Shown here: piece by piece, positions 61,425-64,000 of the stretch
Position numbering within the stretch: the first letter of the stretch is position 1
How the letters are laid out: each line of letters begins with the position of its first letter
Assembly: GCA_018402075.1 (NCBI GenBank)
Contig: JAGYJP010000001.1
Span: forward strand, 186,001-250,000
Origin: Candidatus Nanopelagicales bacterium
GTDB taxonomy: Bacteria; Actinomycetota; Actinomycetes; S36-B12
Reading direction: 5' to 3'
DNA: 64,000 bases
Notes under the pieces: model-generated
Told to the model about the DNA's origin: nothing
Databases searched by the model: none
Seen by the model: the letters and a program-made list of their open reading frames with translations, nothing else
Made by a program: the position numbers and the translations under genes

Positions 61425-62928
61425 ATCGGTTGTTACCCTCACCACGAGCCCCCCACACTTCTCGGAAGTCGTTGCCGTCGCCCGGCATGACGCTCGCGTG
61501 GAGATTTCCTCAGAAGCATTAGCAGCCATGGCAGCCACCCGCAAGCATGTAGAAGTTCTCGCTGCTTCACCTGACCCGGTTTACGGGGTGTCCACTGGAT
61601 TTGGTGCATTAGCGAATCGCCATATTCCTCAAGACATGCGAACCCAATTACAAAAATCACTGATTCGCTCACATGCAGCGGGCATCGGTGCAGAGGTGGA
61701 ACGCGATGTCGTTCGAGCCACCATGTTCTTGCGTCTTAAAACACTCACCAGTGGTAGAACGGGCGTGCGCCCCGAAGTAGCAGAGACATACGCAGCAATC
61801 CTCAACGCCGGAATCACCCCCATTGTCCATGAATATGGCTCCCTCGGGTGTAGTGGTGATTTGGCTCCGCTGGCGCACTGTGCACTCGTAGCCATGGGTG
61901 AGGGCCGTGCACGCAATGAACAAGGTGAGGAACTCGATGTTCAGAGCCTCCTCACTGAAGCAGGAATACCCCCCGTTGAACTTCACGAGAAGGAAGGACT
62001 TGCGCTGATCAACGGGACCGACGGAATGCTCGGCATGCTGATCATTGCCATCAGTGATTTGGAATCCCTCTGCGATGCAGCAGATCTGGCTGCAGCCATG
62101 AGTATTGATGCTCTCCTAGGAACAGATCAGGTCTTTCGTCCTGAATTGCACGCTCCTTTACGCCCCCACCCTGGTCAAGCACAGAGTGCTGCTCAGATAT
62201 ATAAGCACCTACAAGGTTCAGGCATTCTCGCAAGTCACCGCCACGGCGATGACCGAGTACAGGACGCCTACAGTTTGAGATGTGCACCTCAGGTCACCGG
62301 TGCTGTGCGGGACACAATTTCCCATGCCAAAACTGTCGCTGAGCGAGAACTTGCTGCGAGCATTGACAATCCGGTAATTCTTCCATCGGGTGAAGTCACC
62401 AGCAATGGAAACTTTCACGGAGCTCCAGTCGCCTATGTTCTCGATTTTCTCGCAATCGCCGCTGCCGATCTTGCATCAATCTGCGAGCGCCGCACGGATC
62501 GAATGCTCGACAAAAATCGAAGCCACGGGCTGCCCCCATTTCTTGCCGATGACCCAGGTGTGGACTCCGGCCTCATGATTGCTCAGTACACCCAAGCTGC
62601 CTTGGTGAGCGACATGAAACGCCTAGCCGTGCCTGCGAGCGTGGACTCCATTCCGAGTTCAGCCATGCAAGAAGATCACGTATCCATGGGTTGGCATGCA
62701 GCACGGAAATTGCGCACATCGGTATCAAATTTGACATCGGTCATTGCGATTGAAATGTTGACCGCTGCCCGTGCAATTGAACTTCGCGCACCACTGCAAT
62801 CATCTGAGTCGATCGCAAGTGCGATAAAAGAGCTGCGTGAGTATTCCGCCGGGCCTGGCCCGGACCGATTCCTGGCACCCGACATTGCAGGTGCCAGGGA
62901 ATTCCTTGCTATTAAGTTCCTCGCCTAG
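61417..62928 (+). CDS. hutH: Histidine ammonia-lyase
   Basis: Removes ammonia from histidine to give urocanate. The 503-residue enzyme has the autocatalytic MIO segment GSLGCSGDLAPLAHCAL: here Cys145-Ser146-Gly147 instead of the common Ala-Ser-Gly; a Cys at this place also occurs in some actinobacterial relatives (from memory). YGVSTGFGALAN (Tyr), NGTDGMLGM and MQEDHVSMGWHAARKL carry other active-site residues. It is the last of hutUIH. Its stop overlaps the end of the next gene by four bases. Confidence 0.96.
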   Translation: MSKSVVTLTTSPPHFSEVVAVARHDARVEISSEALAAMAATRKHVEVLAASPDPVYGVSTGFGALANRHIPQDMRTQLQKSLIRSHAAGIGAEVERDVVRATMFLRLKTLTSGRTGVRPEVAETYAAILNAGITPIVHEYGSLGCSGDLAPLAHCALVAMGEGRARNEQGEELDVQSLLTEAGIPPVELHEKEGLALINGTDGMLGMLIIAISDLESLCDAADLAAAMSIDALLGTDQVFRPELHAPLRPHPGQAQSAAQIYKHLQGSGILASHRHGDDRVQDAYSLRCAPQVTGAVRDTISHAKTVAERELAASIDNPVILPSGEVTSNGNFHGAPVAYVLDFLAIAAADLASICERRTDRMLDKNRSHGLPPFLADDPGVDSGLMIAQYTQAALVSDMKRLAVPASVDSIPSSAMQEDHVSMGWHAARKLRTSVSNLTSVIAIEMLTAARAIELRAPLQSSESIASAIKELREYSAGPGPDRFLAPDIAGAREFLAIKFLA

Positions 62929-64000
62929 TTGGCAGCCGGAGTGTCAACAAAGAAGGCCTTACGGATAGGCATGACCGGACGCATCATGAACTCAGGTCGC
63001 CGCAGGCCTTCCGCATTTGGACCGGGACGCGTTTTGGACATCCATTCCTTATACACCTCGCGAGACTTTTCTGTGTCCACCACAACATCGCCGTACTTGT
63101 CTTCCTCGTGAGCTCTTTCAATGCGAATCTTCTGGTGCCAACAGTGCATACCGGACCAGGTATCAGGGTGAACAGCAAATGCCAGGTTCTGATGCACACC
63201 GGGATCTTCCCAATTGATGCGCATGGAATCGGGATCTCCCGAGGCGAATGGCTTAACGCCCTCTTTGTACCGCAAGCGCCAACGCCCGTCCTCCATGCGC
63301 CCAACATCAACCTTGCCGGTTACCCAACGGCTTCCCGCATCATCAGATGTACGCCAGCGACCCATGTGGTGCGACAGTGCACTCACTCCGGGTCGGATCG
63401 CTTCGGTCGCCCAGACACGCACAACGAAGTAGCCGATTTCGGTTGACACGCGAACCATGTCGCCCGTCTGCAATCCGAGCCGGTCGGCGTCTTTGCTGTT
63501 GATCCACATGGGATGCTTGTTGGTAATCTCGTTGAGGTATTTCGCATTACCAGATCGGGTATGAATCATGGTTGGTAAGCGAAACGTGGGAACGAGAACC
63601 ATTTCATTTTGGGACATGTCAATCGCTCGATGCGATACATGGGATTCGATATAGCACGGGGTTGCGTACTCCCCCCAGCCGAAGTCGGCCATGGAGGGCG
63701 AATACAACTCGAGTTTGCGTGAAGGGGTGAGCCAACCCGCAACTTCGGAGCCATCGTCAAGGACCACACCGACAGCACCCGGCTCTCCTACCAAAGGCTT
63801 TTGAGTTTGCATGGTGATCGGCTTGCGAAGGACGCCGTTTTCATCGGGTACAGCACCTTCGCGCTCTGCCGGAGTGAGTGGTCGTTCATCCTGACGGTAA
63901 ATATCCGATGCCACTTCCACCGCGCCAAATTTGCGCATGTACTCCATGGGACTGAGCCCAAGTTTGGCGGCTTTGTCTGGCAGACCTGGCACATTGTTGT
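62925..64000 (-). CDS. Molybdopterin oxidoreductase catalytic subunit, C-terminal part
   Basis: The frame stays open to the edge of the window, so only about 358 C-terminal residues are seen and the start lies beyond it. The molybdopterin dinucleotide-binding domain is visible: HPMWINSKDADRLGLQTGDM, VRVSTEIGYFVVRVWATEAI and RPGVSALSHHMGRW. The tail GMHCWHQKIRIERAHEEDKY and VVDTEKSREVYKEWMSKTRP resembles complex iron-sulfur molybdoenzymes of the formate/tetrathionate/polysulfide type. The exact electron donor or acceptor cannot be told. It converges on hutH. Confidence 0.85.
   Translation of the reverse strand, partial: NNVPGLPDKAAKLGLSPMEYMRKFGAVEVASDIYRQDERPLTPAEREGAVPDENGVLRKPITMQTQKPLVGEPGAVGVVLDDGSEVAGWLTPSRKLELYSPSMADFGWGEYATPCYIESHVSHRAIDMSQNEMVLVPTFRLPTMIHTRSGNAKYLNEITNKHPMWINSKDADRLGLQTGDMVRVSTEIGYFVVRVWATEAIRPGVSALSHHMGRWRTSDDAGSRWVTGKVDVGRMEDGRWRLRYKEGVKPFASGDPDSMRINWEDPGVHQNLAFAVHPDTWSGMHCWHQKIRIERAHEEDKYGDVVVDTEKSREVYKEWMSKTRPGPNAEGLRRPEFMMRPVMPIRKAFFVDTPAAN

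Overview
The window is a gene-dense segment of a chromosome from an actinobacterium (Actinomycetota) of intermediate GC, judged by eye at about 50-55%. Several families are typical of that phylum: DUF4191, DUF3052, DUF3145, a MbtH-free FAS-II cluster ending in an acyl-CoA carboxylase-type beta subunit, a GlnA/GlnE/GlnA2 cluster, AhpE peroxiredoxin, polyphosphate glucokinase, an RNase H-phosphatase fusion, an F420H2:NADP oxidoreductase and a lysine/alanine-rich histone H1-like protein. The compact layout, four-base ATGA overlaps and many apparently leaderless promoters suggest a small-genome, possibly planktonic lineage; this is inference and no 16S rRNA is present. No prophage, transposase, CRISPR array or integron was seen.

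Layout. 1-3000: tail of an FAD oxidoreductase, lipB, lipA and a MOSC protein. 3040-12300: DUF4191, an ABC-2 exporter with an RDD protein, then nitrogen assimilation (glnA, glnE, glnA2). 12400-21250: nadE, a TetR/drug-efflux pair, panB, npdG, a histone-like gene, a small antisense-strand protein gene, map, ppgK and a MarR regulator. 21266-25525: a hemin-type ABC importer (hmuTUV) divergent from two secreted four-cysteine proteins. 25530-30260: a TetR gene, RNase P RNA, yaaA, the RNase H-phosphatase/zinc-ribbon/Nif3 run and a lipoprotein. 30650-34660: a tandem repeat, tRNA-Val, a secreted trypsin-like protease, a small ORF and a GMC oxidase. 34731-39221: a TPP riboswitch with thiBPQ and a FUSC-like membrane protein. 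39235-51521: ahpE, DUF3052, aceE, a ferritin-like/VIT transporter, a PucR-type regulator, fabD-fabH-acpP-fabF, accD and DUF3145. 51696-56806: bioY, a PLP decarboxylase, a TDT transporter divergent from a cysteine-motif membrane protein, a TetR gene and a S51 peptidase. 56803-62928: histidine utilisation (hutG, an IclR regulator, hutU, hutI, hutH). 62925-end: C-terminal part of a molybdopterin oxidoreductase.

How the genes work together. lipB/lipA can supply the lipoyl groups needed by the pyruvate dehydrogenase complex whose E1 is aceE, and aceE sits just upstream of the fatty-acid genes that use its acetyl-CoA. The hut genes release ammonia and glutamate, feeding the same nitrogen pool as the GlnA/GlnE system. 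Uptake systems for thiamin (TPP-riboswitch controlled), biotin and probably heme suggest cofactor scavenging.

The most unusual points are: FabD with a C-terminal biotinyl/lipoyl-like domain that lacks the modifiable lysine; two secreted proteins with a neocarzinostatin-like cysteine pattern beside the heme importer; a CsoR/CstR-like operator overlapping the -10 box between a TDT transporter and a CPVC-motif membrane protein; repeats and a strong hairpin between acpP and fabF; and a recurring TANNNT-N6/7-start arrangement indicating leaderless transcription, in which the TAG stop of the upstream gene sometimes doubles as the start of the -10 box.
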